Shown: positions 44,927 through 53,978, numbered from the stretch's first letter. The stretch is 64,000 nt of DNA from an uncultured Bacteroidota bacterium (GCA_902557655.1 CACEAZ010000002.1:42501-106500); one strand, 5' to 3'. Notes: generated by a model from the sequence alone, not told the origin. Numbers and translations: made by a program.

Positions 44927-46278
44927 TGAATTTAAGTTCTAAACATAATGTTTTTTTAATTGGTATTGGCGGGATTGGAATGAGTGGTCTTGCAAAATAT
45001 TTTATTGAAAAAAATAAAAATGTGTCTGGATACGATAGAGAAAAATCAATCATAACGATTGATCTAACAAAAATGGGAGCAAAAATAGATTATAATCTTG
45101 AAAATATTACAGTGAAATATAATGCTTTAGCAAAAGATGATACAGTTGTTGTATACACTCCTGCAATTCCTAATAATCATATTCTTTTGAATTATTTTAA
45201 AGATAATGATTTTGATATTTATAAGAGGGCTGATATTTTAGAAAACATATCTAGAAAAAGTAAGTGCATTGCTATAGCAGGTACTCACGGAAAAACAACA
45301 ACAACATCAATTTTAGCTCACATTCTGAAATGTGCAGACGTATCCTTTACTGCATTTGTTGGAGGTATTATGGAAAATTATAATTCTAATTTTTTACACA
45401 ATGGAGATGAATTTATTTTGGTTGAAGCAGATGAATTTGATAAGTCGTTTTTAAAATTAAATCCAGATTTTGCGTGCATTACCTCTATGGATGTAGATCA
45501 TTTAGATATATACCGAAATAAGGAAAGTTTATCTCAGGCATTTTATGATTTTGCTGATAATATTAAGTTTGGAGGTTTGTTAATTACACATGAAAACTTG
45601 GAATTTAACTCTTCTAAGTATGGTGAAAGAAATGATTCCGATTTTAAAGTGTTGAATATAAACTGTAAAAGTGAACTTAGTATTTTTGATTTTGAATCAA
45701 AGAAATCAACCATTGAAAATATTAAATTACCTTTAACTGGTCATTATAATGTATTAAATGCTACATGCGCCATTGCATTAGCATTAAAGTTAGGGATTTC
45801 TGAAAATCAAATTATTAGTTCTTTAATCTCTTTTAAGGGAATAAAAAGAAGGTTTTCATATCAAATTGATAATGAAAATATAATATACATTGATGATTAT
45901 GCTCATCATCCAGAAGAAATAAACAAGGTATTTGATTCATTAAAGAATATCTATCCAAATGACAAATTAACCGTTGTTTTTCAGCCTCATTTATATTCAA
46001 GAACTAGAGATTTAGCAGAGGATTTTGCAAAAGCTTTATCTCAATTTGATGCTGTGATTCTTTTAGAAATTTATCCAGCTAGAGAAATTCCAATTAAGGG
46101 AATTAGTTCAGAATGGTTGTTAGAAAAAATTGATTCTAACCATAAAACTATTTCAAGAAAGTCTGACATTTCAGATCATATTAAAAATATAGGATATAGG
46201 GTAAACATAACATTAGGTGCTGGTGATATTGCAAACGAAGTTGAACACATAAAACAAGAACTTGAATATGCGTATTAA
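44926..46278 (+). CDS. murC: UDP-MurNAc--L-alanine ligase
   Basis: First amino-acid ligase of the peptidoglycan precursor pathway, adding L-Ala to UDP-MurNAc. The 450-residue protein has the UDP-binding N-terminal GIGGIGMSGLAKYF, ATP loop GTHGKTTTT (about residues 119-127), EADEFDKSFLKLNPDFACITSMDVDHLD (split) and the C-terminal DDYAHHPEEINKVF and QPHLYSRTRD motifs. It overlaps the likely ftsQ start by 11 bases. Confidence 0.96.
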   Translation: MNLSSKHNVFLIGIGGIGMSGLAKYFIEKNKNVSGYDREKSIITIDLTKMGAKIDYNLENITVKYNALAKDDTVVVYTPAIPNNHILLNYFKDNDFDIYKRADILENISRKSKCIAIAGTHGKTTTTSILAHILKCADVSFTAFVGGIMENYNSNFLHNGDEFILVEADEFDKSFLKLNPDFACITSMDVDHLDIYRNKESLSQAFYDFADNIKFGGLLITHENLEFNSSKYGERNDSDFKVLNINCKSELSIFDFESKKSTIENIKLPLTGHYNVLNATCAIALALKLGISENQIISSLISFKGIKRRFSYQIDNENIIYIDDYAHHPEEINKVFDSLKNIYPNDKLTVVFQPHLYSRTRDLAEDFAKALSQFDAVILLEIYPAREIPIKGISSEWLLEKIDSNHKTISRKSDISDHIKNIGYRVNITLGAGDIANEVEHIKQELEYAY

Positions 46279-46975
46279 CTGGGTTAACATATTATTTGTG
46301 TTGATTTTAATATTATCAATCGGGCTATTTTATGGTTCTAATTTAAAAAATAATGACAGAATTATTTCTGACGTAATTGTTTCAATAGAGCCAAATACAA
46401 GTTACTTTATCTCAGCTGATTCTATTAAAAATTTGGTTTTAAAACATATTAATTCTTCAAAAGATTCTATTGCGCTTGTCAAAATAGAAAATGAAATTGA
46501 TAATAACACTTACGTTGAGAAATCTCAAGTATTTAAAACAGTGGGTGAGCAATTACATGTAGCTGTGAATCAAAAGGACCCTATTGCTAGATTAATTACT
46601 AAGGACAGTTCTTTTTATTTAGATAAAAATTCAAATTTTATGTCTCTTTCAAAACTTCAATCTGTAAAAGTTCCTGTTGTTTTTGGATATAATTCTGAAA
46701 CTAATTTAGATTTCTTAACTAAAGTTTCCTTATTTATTAAGAAGGATGATTTTTTGAAAAAAAACGTATCTCAAATCATGGTTAACAATAATAAAATAAG
46801 TTTAAAATTAAGAGACTATAGGGCTTCAATTCTGATTGGAGATAATAACAGATTAAAAAGTAAGATTACAAATTTGAAGGCCTTTTTTATAAGAGCTAAA
46901 GAAGAAGGTGATTTAAAGAATTATAATATGATAAATCTACAATTTGAGAATCAGGTTGTAGGGGTAAAAAAATAA
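46268..46975 (+). CDS. ftsQ: Division protein FtsQ-like
   Basis: Bitopic inner-membrane division protein, 235 residues from ATG 46268 (a TTG six bases earlier is also in frame). One helix near residues 5-22 is followed by a POTRA-like beta domain and the FtsQ region (DSIKNLVLKHINSSK..., ARLITKDSSFYLDKNSNFMSL). Sequence identity in FtsQ is generally low; the assignment rests on topology, length and its place between murC and ftsA. Links FtsL and downstream division proteins to the septal ring. Confidence 0.88.
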   Translation: MRINWVNILFVLILILSIGLFYGSNLKNNDRIISDVIVSIEPNTSYFISADSIKNLVLKHINSSKDSIALVKIENEIDNNTYVEKSQVFKTVGEQLHVAVNQKDPIARLITKDSSFYLDKNSNFMSLSKLQSVKVPVVFGYNSETNLDFLTKVSLFIKKDDFLKKNVSQIMVNNNKISLKLRDYRASILIGDNNRLKSKITNLKAFFIRAKEEGDLKNYNMINLQFENQVVGVKK

Positions 46976-46980
46976 ATGTT

Positions 46981-48330
46981 ATGAAAGAAAATATGATATC
47001 AATTGGTTTAGACATAGGAACAACAAAGATTGTTGCGATGATTGGACAAACAAATGAATACAATAAAATGAAAATTTTAGGTGTAGGAAAATCTATTAGC
47101 TTGGGTGTTCACAGAGGAGTTGTTAATAATATTACACAAACAATACAATCCATTCAGCAAGCAGTTTCAGAGGCTGAAGAAATTTCAGGATTCAAAGTTG
47201 ATGCAGTTACTGTAGGGATTGCTGGGCAACACATAAGAAGCTTACAGCATAGTGATTACATAACAAGAAATAATTCAGAGCAGGTAATCGATGAAAATGA
47301 TATTGAAAGGTTAATTAATCAAGTTCACAAGTTGGTAATGTTGCCGGGAGAAGAAATTATACATGTTTTGCCTCAGGAATTCAAAGTTGACGGTCAAGCT
47401 GAAATCAAAGAGCCTATTGGAATGTATGGAGGAAGGTTAGAAGCAAATTTTCATGTCGTTGTGGGTCAGGTTTCTTCAATCAGAAATATTGGAAGGTGTA
47501 TAAAGAGTGCAGGGCTAGATCTTGACGGAATTACACTTGAACCCTTAGCTTCTGCAAATGCTGTCTTAAGTCATGAAGAAAAAGAGGCTGGAGTAGCACT
47601 CATTGATATTGGTGGTGGAACAACCGATTTAGCCATATTTAAAGACGGAATAATAAGACATACGGCTGTAATTCCTTTTGGAGGAAATGTAGTCACAGAG
47701 GATATAAAAGAAGGATGTTCAATCATAGAAAAACAAGCTGAACTGCTAAAGGTAAAATTTGGTTCTGCATGGCCTGGAGAAAATAAAGAAAATGAAATTG
47801 TTTCAATTCCCGGTCTAAGAGGTAGAGATCCAAAGGAGATATCATTAAAGAATTTATCAAAAATAATTCATGCTAGAACAGTGGAAATTATCGAACAAGT
47901 TTATTTAGAAATAAAAAATTATGGTCATGAAGATCAAAAGAAAAAACTAATTGCTGGTATTGTTTTAACTGGTGGAGGAAGTCAATTAAAACATTTAAAA
48001 CAATTGGTAGAATATGTAACGGGTATGGATACAAGAGTAGGATACCCAAATGAACATCTAGCTGGTGATACCGATAAGTCTGTAACAAGCCCACTTTATG
48101 CAACTGCTGTTGGCTTAGTAATGGACGGATTGCACAGATTAAGAAAAAATGAACCAGAAAATATTGAAGGTGAATTATTTAATAATGATCCACAAAACGA
48201 AGAAGGATCAAATGATGATAATGAATCATCTTCGAATGAATTAAAAAAAGAAAATAAAAAAATTGAAAGAGAGTCTTTTTTAGATAAGCTAACTAAAAAT
48301 TTACAAGATTTTCTAGACAATGCTGAATAA
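46981..48330 (+). CDS. ftsA: Cell division protein FtsA
   Basis: Actin-like ATPase that tethers FtsZ filaments to the membrane. The 449-residue protein opens ISIGLDIGTTKIVAMIG (phosphate-1 loop), has the SHS2 (1C) insertion at about residues 88-165, phosphate-2 loop LIDIGGGTTDLAIFKDG and adenosine motif GIVLTGGGSQLKHL. The C-terminus ends in an amphipathic helix (SFLDKLTKNLQDFLDNAE) as the membrane-targeting sequence, after an acidic, Asn-rich linker (about residues 395-430). Lies 24 bases before ftsZ. Confidence 0.96.
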   Translation: MKENMISIGLDIGTTKIVAMIGQTNEYNKMKILGVGKSISLGVHRGVVNNITQTIQSIQQAVSEAEEISGFKVDAVTVGIAGQHIRSLQHSDYITRNNSEQVIDENDIERLINQVHKLVMLPGEEIIHVLPQEFKVDGQAEIKEPIGMYGGRLEANFHVVVGQVSSIRNIGRCIKSAGLDLDGITLEPLASANAVLSHEEKEAGVALIDIGGGTTDLAIFKDGIIRHTAVIPFGGNVVTEDIKEGCSIIEKQAELLKVKFGSAWPGENKENEIVSIPGLRGRDPKEISLKNLSKIIHARTVEIIEQVYLEIKNYGHEDQKKKLIAGIVLTGGGSQLKHLKQLVEYVTGMDTRVGYPNEHLAGDTDKSVTSPLYATAVGLVMDGLHRLRKNEPENIEGELFNNDPQNEEGSNDDNESSSNELKKENKKIERESFLDKLTKNLQDFLDNAE

Positions 48331-48354
48331 TAATTAAAATTTTAAAACTGTACC

Positions 48355-50379
48355 ATGGATGAAAATTTAGATTTAGGAATTAGTTTTGATTTACCTAAAA
48401 ATCAATCAAATGTAATTAAAGCCATTGGAGTAGGTGGCGGAGGAAGTAATGCAATTAATCATATGTATAAGCAAGGAATAAAAGGAGTCGACTTTGTAAT
48501 ATGTAATACTGATGCACAAGCTTTAAATAATAGTGGGGTTCCAAATAAAATACAATTAGGAGTAAATCTAACTGAAGGATTAGGGGCTGGAGCAAACCCT
48601 GAAGTTGGAGAGAAAGCGGCACTTGAAAGTTCTGAAGATATAATGTCAATGTTAAACGTAAATACAAAAATGGTATTTATAACTGCTGGAATGGGAGGAG
48701 GAACAGGAACGGGTGCAGCTCCCGTTATTGCAAAAATGGCAAGAGACATGAATATTCTAACTGTTGGGATTGTAACAACTCCGTTTGGTTTTGAGGGTAA
48801 AATTAGAAATGAGCAAGCTCAAATAGGGATTGAAAAACTAAGAGATCAAGTTGACTCATTAATCATCATAAATAATAATAAGCTTAGAGAAGTTTATGGT
48901 AATTTAGGTTTTAAAGCAGGTTTCTCCAAGGCAGATGAGGTATTGTCAACAGCTTCCAAAGGAATTGCTGAGGTAATTACACATCACTATACTCAAAACA
49001 TTGATTTAAAGGACGCAAAAACTGTATTAAGTAATAGTGGTACAGCTATTATGGGTGCAGCTTCTTCATCCGGAAGTAATAGAGCTTATGATGCAATATC
49101 AAAAGCGCTTGACTCTCCACTGTTGAATGATAATAGGATTTCTGGAGCCAAGAATGTTTTATTATTAATTGTTTCAGGTAATGAGGAAATTACAATTGAC
49201 GAAATTGGTGAAATTAACGATTATATTCAAGAGCAAGCTGGATACGGTGCAAATATCATAATGGGTGTAGGTGAAGATTATGAGTTGCAAGATTCAATTT
49301 CTGTTACGGTAATAGCTACAGGATTTGATGTAGATCAACAAAATGAAATTTCAAACACAGAGCCTGAAAAAATCGTTCATGAACTAGGTGAAGATAATTT
49401 GTTTTCCCAAATTCAAGTTGAAGAAAATCCACTAGAAAAAGAGGTGGCTAATTCCGAACAAACGGATATTATTGAAGACAAAATAGTTCATGTTTTAGAG
49501 GATGATAATTGTGAAGAAACCCCATCAGATGAAGTTTCTGATGATGTTGAAGATTTAAATTCAGATGAAAAAATAATTCACGTATTGGATGAGTTTGAAG
49601 ACGGGGATAGAAAATCATTTGATCTTTTAGAAAATAGTAAGAAAGATTTTAATTCGAGCGACGAAAATGAAGAGATTTTAGATATTGAAACCCCTTTTGA
49701 TATGAGTGAAGATGTCCTAAATATAGAATCACCTATTGTAGATGTCATGGATATTGATGTGATTGACCCGAAAGAGATAACAAATGAAAATAATCAAATT
49801 TATCATCCAGAAATAAATGAGAATGAGGATGAAAATTCGATAGAGTGGTCTTTGTTTGATTCAGATGATAATAAAACGATCGATGACTTAAATAAAAAAA
49901 TTGAGGTAATGGATATTGAGGTAAATGATTACTCTGAGGTTATTCCAGAAAATAATTCTGTTGATGATCAAGAACTTATACATGAAATCAAAGATGATAT
50001 TTTGTTTGAACAAACAATTGAGATCGAAAGTAAACTAAATAGCAGTGATTTTAAGGTTGAAACCCAAACCATTGAAGCGACCATTGAAAATGATAAGGAG
50101 AATGAAAGTCAAGATCCAATTAATACTTCTATTTCCGATTTCCAAAAACAAAGATCAAAGGAAAGAAGGTTACGTATGAAAGAATTTAATTATAAGTTTA
50201 ATAAGTCAAAAATTGATGACATTGAAAATGAACCAGCATATAAGAGAAAGGGAATTGAATTAGAGGATAAGAATTATTCATCAGAAAATAATATTTCTAG
50301 AATCTCAGTTGGTTTAGACGAGAATGATGATATGAAAATTCGAAAAAACAATTCCTTTCTTCACGATAATGTAGATTAA
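48355..50379 (+). CDS. ftsZ: Cell division protein FtsZ with long acidic C-terminal tail
   Basis: Tubulin-like GTPase that forms the division ring. The GTPase and activation domains fill about residues 1-327 (GGGGSNAINHM, GMGGGTGTGAAP as the tubulin signature, NNNKLREVYG for the T7 region). Instead of a 50-100 residue linker there is a tail of about 340 residues, mostly acidic and disordered. It carries three similar motifs, EKIVHELGEDN (about 338), DKIVHVLEDDN (about 375) and EKIIHVLDEFED (about 404), then a basic stretch (QKQRSKERRLRMKEFNYKF) and the closing peptide NNSFLHDNVD. Long tails are common in Flavobacteriia. Last dcw gene. Confidence 0.96.
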   Translation: MDENLDLGISFDLPKNQSNVIKAIGVGGGGSNAINHMYKQGIKGVDFVICNTDAQALNNSGVPNKIQLGVNLTEGLGAGANPEVGEKAALESSEDIMSMLNVNTKMVFITAGMGGGTGTGAAPVIAKMARDMNILTVGIVTTPFGFEGKIRNEQAQIGIEKLRDQVDSLIIINNNKLREVYGNLGFKAGFSKADEVLSTASKGIAEVITHHYTQNIDLKDAKTVLSNSGTAIMGAASSSGSNRAYDAISKALDSPLLNDNRISGAKNVLLLIVSGNEEITIDEIGEINDYIQEQAGYGANIIMGVGEDYELQDSISVTVIATGFDVDQQNEISNTEPEKIVHELGEDNLFSQIQVEENPLEKEVANSEQTDIIEDKIVHVLEDDNCEETPSDEVSDDVEDLNSDEKIIHVLDEFEDGDRKSFDLLENSKKDFNSSDENEEILDIETPFDMSEDVLNIESPIVDVMDIDVIDPKEITNENNQIYHPEINENEDENSIEWSLFDSDDNKTIDDLNKKIEVMDIEVNDYSEVIPENNSVDDQELIHEIKDDILFEQTIEIESKLNSSDFKVETQTIEATIENDKENESQDPINTSISDFQKQRSKERRLRMKEFNYKFNKSKIDDIENEPAYKRKGIELEDKNYSSENNISRISVGLDENDDMKIRKNNSFLHDNVD

Positions 50380-50390
50380 CAATATCTTTT

Positions 50391-50398
50391 TAAATTTG
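50391..50398 (+). promoter_or_regulatory. -7 element of the galE-like gene
   Basis: TAAATTTG fits TAnnTTTG and ends 29 bases before the ATG at 50428, in the 48-base gap after ftsZ. No clear -33 element; the region is very AT-rich. Confidence 0.3.
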
Positions 50399-50427
50399 AA
50401 TTATAAAATATTAATAGAGCTTTTTTG

Positions 50428-51432
50428 ATGAAAAAAAAAGACATTTTAGTAACAGGAGGTGCTGGTTACATAGGTTCACATACTTTAGTAGAGTTATATA
50501 ATTCAGGATATAGACCTATTGTAGTTGACAATCTTTCTAATAGTTCTATAAATAATATAAAGGGTGCTGAACAAATAATCAAAACTAAGATTGAATTTTA
50601 TCAGGTTGATTGCACAGATTTTGATCAAATGGATAAAATATTCATTGAGCATAATAACATAGTAGCAGTTATACATTTTGCTGCCTATAAATCCGTTGAG
50701 GAATCTGTTAGACAACCAAATAAATATTTCTCTAATAACATTGGTTCATTGGAAATATTAATAGATTTAGCGAATAAGCATAATGTTAATAATATTATTT
50801 TTTCTTCCTCTTGTACCGTCTATGGAACCCCAGAATTTTTACCTGTAAATGAGTTGGCACCTTTTGGAAAAGCTGAATCGCCTTACGGTGAAACAAAACA
50901 ATTATGTGAAAAATTAATTGAAGAGTCTGGAATTAATAGTATATCACTCAGATATTTTAACCCTGTTGGCTCCCATCCTTCTAATTTGATCGGAGATTGC
51001 TCAGCTGACAAACCAAATAATCTAGTTCCAATTATTTGTGAGGTGGCAAGTGGAAAAAGAAAGTCTATGCAAATATTTGGTAATAATTATAAAACTCATG
51101 ATGGCACATGTGTTAGAGATTATATTCACGTTGTTGACTTAGCAAAAGCACATACAATGGCTTTAAATCATATTTTGAATAATACTAAAATAAAAACTGC
51201 TTTTAATCTTGGAGTAGGCAAAGGAGTAAGTGTTCTTGAGGTTATTGATTCATTCGAAAAAGTTAATGAATTAAAAATATCTCATGAAATAGGCCCAAGA
51301 AGGTCTGGTGATGTTGAACAAATCTATTCAGATAATAATAAGATCAACACCGAACTGGGTTGGTTCCCAGTTATGACTTTTGAGTCTGCTCTTGAGTCCG
51401 CTTGGAACTGGGAAAAATTAAAGAATTTATAA
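50428..51432 (+). CDS. galE: UDP-glucose 4-epimerase
   Basis: NAD-dependent extended SDR enzyme that interconverts UDP-glucose and UDP-galactose (or the N-acetyl forms). The 334-residue product from ATG 50428 has the Rossmann motif GGAGYIGSHTLVEL, FAAYKSVEESV, the catalytic region SSSCTVYGTP and YGETKQLCEKL (Tyr-x-x-x-Lys), and RDYIHVVDLAKAH near the C-terminus. A TTG one codon upstream is also possible. Stand-alone gene between ftsZ and yqeY; it could feed the polysaccharide locus 6 kb downstream. Confidence 0.93.
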   Translation: MKKKDILVTGGAGYIGSHTLVELYNSGYRPIVVDNLSNSSINNIKGAEQIIKTKIEFYQVDCTDFDQMDKIFIEHNNIVAVIHFAAYKSVEESVRQPNKYFSNNIGSLEILIDLANKHNVNNIIFSSSCTVYGTPEFLPVNELAPFGKAESPYGETKQLCEKLIEESGINSISLRYFNPVGSHPSNLIGDCSADKPNNLVPIICEVASGKRKSMQIFGNNYKTHDGTCVRDYIHVVDLAKAHTMALNHILNNTKIKTAFNLGVGKGVSVLEVIDSFEKVNELKISHEIGPRRSGDVEQIYSDNNKINTELGWFPVMTFESALESAWNWEKLKNL

Positions 51433-51503
51433 ATAGTATATTTAAAGGATAATGAGAGAATAATAGAAAAATAAATTTTTCTTAAAATTTAATATAAATC
51501 AAT

Positions 51504-51953
51504 ATGAGTTTAGAATTAAAAATTACCACTGCCCTAAAAGAGGCGATGAAGAGTAAAAATAAAATGGCATTGACTGCTCTTCGAGCTGTTAAGTCAGCTA
51601 TTCTGCTGCACAAAACACAGAAGTCTTCTGATGGGGGATTATCTAATGAAGATGAAATGAAAATACTACAAAAGTTGGTTAAACAAAGAAAAGATAGTGC
51701 TGCTATTTATACTGGTCAAGGAAGAAATGATTTAGCCGATCCTGAATTAAAAGAAGCCGAGCTAATACAGCAATTCTTACCCAAAGCACTTTCTGAAGAT
51801 GAGGTAAAGGAGGTGATAAAATCCATTATTGATGAAATAGGAGCTGAGGGTATGAAAGATATGGGTAAAGTAATGGGTTTTTCAACAAAGAAACTCATGG
51901 GAAAAGCTGACGGAAAGATGATATCAACAATAGTTAGGGGATTTTTATCGTGA
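51504..51953 (+). CDS. yqeY: GatB/YqeY domain protein
   Basis: A 149-residue all-helical protein of the GatB/YqeY family, related to the tRNA-binding tail of the GatB amidotransferase subunit. Typical blocks are LKEAMKSKNKMALTALRAVKSAI (split, about residues 10-33), LQKLVKQRKDSAAIYTGQGR, LIQQFLPKALSEDEV and the closing GKADGKMISTIVRGFLS. It may act on tRNA-dependent processes, but its role is not settled. The tRNA-Arg gene starts 8 bases after its stop, so gene and tRNA probably share a transcript. Confidence 0.93.
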   Translation: MSLELKITTALKEAMKSKNKMALTALRAVKSAILLHKTQKSSDGGLSNEDEMKILQKLVKQRKDSAAIYTGQGRNDLADPELKEAELIQQFLPKALSEDEVKEVIKSIIDEIGAEGMKDMGKVMGFSTKKLMGKADGKMISTIVRGFLS

Positions 51954-52840
51954 AAAAAAAAGGCTCAGTAGTTCAACTGGATAGAATATCAGATTTCGGC
52001 TCTGAGGGTTGGGGGTTCGAATCCTCCCTGGGCCACTTATTTCTACTCTTTTTTGTTATAACAAATCTTGAGGCTCAAACTATTGTTTCTGAAATAGAGC
52101 TCCCAAGTTCCGTATATGAAACATCAGGATTAGAGAAAGTTGAAAATAATTTAATTACACTCAATGATTCTGGAAATCAACCACTTCTTTATTATTTAAA
52201 TGAAATTGGTGAATTGATTATTGAAAGAAACTTTAGTCAACTACAAAATAACGATTGGGAGGATTTAACAGTTGATGATGAATATATTTACATAGCTGAT
52301 ATAGGAAATAACTTTGATACAAGAAAAAACTTAAGAATAATTAAAGCTCCTTTGGACAGTGCAGATAACTCATTTGAAATAATCAATTTTTATTATCCGG
52401 AACAAGAAGACTTTAGTTTCAAACAGAATTCTAAGTATGACGCTGAAGGTATAATTTCTGTTAAGAATAAGCTTTTAATATTCACAAAGAACCGAGCCAA
52501 AAAAATCACGGAAATATATAAGTTGCCAAAAAATCCGGGTAATTACAAAGCAGAATTAATAGGGGAAATTAACATTGAGTCAATAGTAACAGGAGCTGAC
52601 TACAATAAAAAATTGAAGTTATTAGTTTTAACTTCAACAAAAGATTTTAACGAATATTATATTCACAAGATTAAAAATTTTAATATTTCAAAACTTAAAA
52701 ATTTAAAAATTGACACATTTAAAATTCCAATTGGGAAAACTCAGGTTGAATCAATTAAAATAATCGATAAAAATAATTTTTGGATTACTTCAGAAGCAGA
52801 GTTTATGGGAAGTCCTTATCTCTATAAGATTTCTTTATAA
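51950..52840 (+). CDS. Beta-propeller-like exported protein read through tRNA-Arg; start uncertain
   Basis: The mature part (from about AQTIVSEIELPSSVYETSGLE) looks like a beta-propeller, with recurring blocks such as NDSGNQPLLYYL, WEDLTVDDEYIYIADIGNN, DAEGIISVKNKLLIFTK, IVTGADYNKKLKLLVLT and VESIKIIDKNNFWITSE. LFLLFFVITNLEAQ just before it looks like a signal-peptide core. However, no ATG, GTG or TTG lies in frame between the tRNA-Arg 3' end (52035) and that core. The only start is GTG 51950, which overlaps the yqeY stop (GTGA) and would translate the whole tRNA. Either the start is unusual, or the 5' end has been damaged, or the gene is decaying. Function unknown. Confidence 0.6.
   Translation: MKKKGSVVQLDRISDFGSEGWGFESSLGHLFLLFFVITNLEAQTIVSEIELPSSVYETSGLEKVENNLITLNDSGNQPLLYYLNEIGELIIERNFSQLQNNDWEDLTVDDEYIYIADIGNNFDTRKNLRIIKAPLDSADNSFEIINFYYPEQEDFSFKQNSKYDAEGIISVKNKLLIFTKNRAKKITEIYKLPKNPGNYKAELIGEINIESIVTGADYNKKLKLLVLTSTKDFNEYYIHKIKNFNISKLKNLKIDTFKIPIGKTQVESIKIIDKNNFWITSEAEFMGSPYLYKISL
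51962..52035 (+). tRNA. tRNA-Arg, anticodon UCG
   Basis: Cloverleaf: acceptor GGCTCAG/CTGGGCC with one G-U pair, D-stem GTTC/GAAT, anticodon stem TCAGA/TCTGA around TTTCGGC (anticodon TCG at 51996-51998), T-stem GGGGG/CCTCC, loop TTCGAAT, discriminator A. No CCA encoded. It is embedded in an open frame that runs from GTG 51950 to 52840. Confidence 0.95.
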
Positions 52841-52880
52841 ATATTTAATTTTTTATATAATTCTCGTATAATATTTTTAT

Positions 52881-52888
52881 TAGATTTG
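52881..52888 (+). promoter_or_regulatory. -7 element of cysC
   Basis: TAGATTTG matches TAnnTTTG and ends 18 bases before the ATG at 52907. No firm -33 match in the AT-rich 66-base gap. Confidence 0.4.
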
Positions 52889-52906
52889 CGTTCATCAAAA
52901 TATAAT

Positions 52907-53479
52907 ATGGCAACTAATCTGACCAAACATAATTTTTCAGTTTCAAGACAACAAAGAGAGAATATTTCTGGTCATAAAGGAAAAGTATTGTGGTTCACTG
53001 GCTTATCTGGTTCTGGAAAATCTACACTGGCTAACTCACTTGACGAAAAGTTGAATAAAAAAAAATATAATACCTATATACTTGACGGAGACAATGTAAG
53101 GATGGGTTTAAATAAAGATCTTGGGTTTTCCCCTGAAGATAGAAAAGAGAATATTAGAAGAATTAGTGAGGTGGCAAAACTTTTTGCAGATTCAGGAAAA
53201 ATAGTCATGACTGCTTTTATTTCACCCTATTCTGATGACAGAGATGAGGCTAGAAAATTGATTGGAGATGATTTTATTGAAATCTTTGTCAACACCTCTA
53301 TTGACAAATGTATTGAAAGAGATCCTAAGGGCCTATATAAAAAAGCTTTAAACGGTGAGATTAAAGGTTTTACCGGAATTGATGCTCCATATCAAGAACC
53401 TGAAGATGCTGAAATAGAAATAAAGAATTTAAGTATAGAAGAGTCAATGGATTTAATAATTAAAAAACTAAAATTTTAA
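52907..53479 (+). CDS. cysC: Adenylylsulfate (APS) kinase
   Basis: Phosphorylates adenylylsulfate to PAPS, the sulfate donor for sulfotransferases. The 190-residue protein (ATG 52907; TTG 52886 is also in frame) has Walker A GLSGSGKST at residues 32-40, LDGDNVRMGLNKDLGFSPEDRKENIRR (split) in the APS-binding region, FISPYSDDRDEARKL, and GFTGIDAPYQEPEDAEIEI near the C-terminus. All are family signatures. No ATP sulfurylase (CysD/CysN or Sat) and no PAPS reductase are next to it; an HxGH nucleotidyltransferase gene follows after 9 bases. PAPS for sulfated surface glycans is one possible use. Confidence 0.94.
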   Translation: MATNLTKHNFSVSRQQRENISGHKGKVLWFTGLSGSGKSTLANSLDEKLNKKKYNTYILDGDNVRMGLNKDLGFSPEDRKENIRRISEVAKLFADSGKIVMTAFISPYSDDRDEARKLIGDDFIEIFVNTSIDKCIERDPKGLYKKALNGEIKGFTGIDAPYQEPEDAEIEIKNLSIEESMDLIIKKLKF

Positions 53480-53488
53480 AAGATAAAT

Positions 53489-53941
53489 ATGTGGAATAAA
53501 ATTAATCACGGGGGTGAACCAACTAAAAATATTGATAAAAAGTATGCAATATTTGTTGGAAGATATCAGCCTTATCATTATGGTCACATCGAGTTAATTA
53601 AACAAAAATTAAATCAAGGTATTCCTGCTCTTATAATGGTAAGAAATATTAAACCTGATGAAAGAAATCCTTTTACCACGGAGCAAACCGTTGGTATGAT
53701 AAAAAAGTATCACGAAGCTCATGGTGATGATGTAGAAGTTATGATGATACCTGATATTGAATCGGTTAATTACGGTAGAGGAGTGGGTTATGAAATTAAT
53801 GAATACCAGCCACCTGCAGATAGTGGAGCAATGTTTATTTCTGCCACAAAAATCAGAGAGTCTATAAAAAATGGTGATAATACCTGGAAGTCTATGGTTG
53901 ACGAATCACTTCATGCTGATATAGAAAACTTCTTGTCTTAA
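53489..53941 (+). CDS. HxGH nucleotidyltransferase paired with cysC
   Basis: A 150-residue nucleotidyltransferase of the HxGH superfamily. GRYQPYHYGH places the motif at residues 30-33, and ISATKIR (117-123) is the ISxTxxR nucleotide-binding motif, closest in pattern to archaeal-type NMN adenylyltransferases (NadM). The middle block ERNPFTTEQTVGMIKKYHEAHG and the VNYGRGVGYE segment give no sure substrate. It follows cysC by 9 bases and is probably co-transcribed. It may adenylate NMN, or serve the APS/PAPS branch in some way not known to me; the second idea rests only on gene order. Confidence 0.75.
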   Translation: MWNKINHGGEPTKNIDKKYAIFVGRYQPYHYGHIELIKQKLNQGIPALIMVRNIKPDERNPFTTEQTVGMIKKYHEAHGDDVEVMMIPDIESVNYGRGVGYEINEYQPPADSGAMFISATKIRESIKNGDNTWKSMVDESLHADIENFLS

Positions 53942-53978
53942 TTTTACATATTTATTTTTTTTTCGCTAGTTTAAGAAG

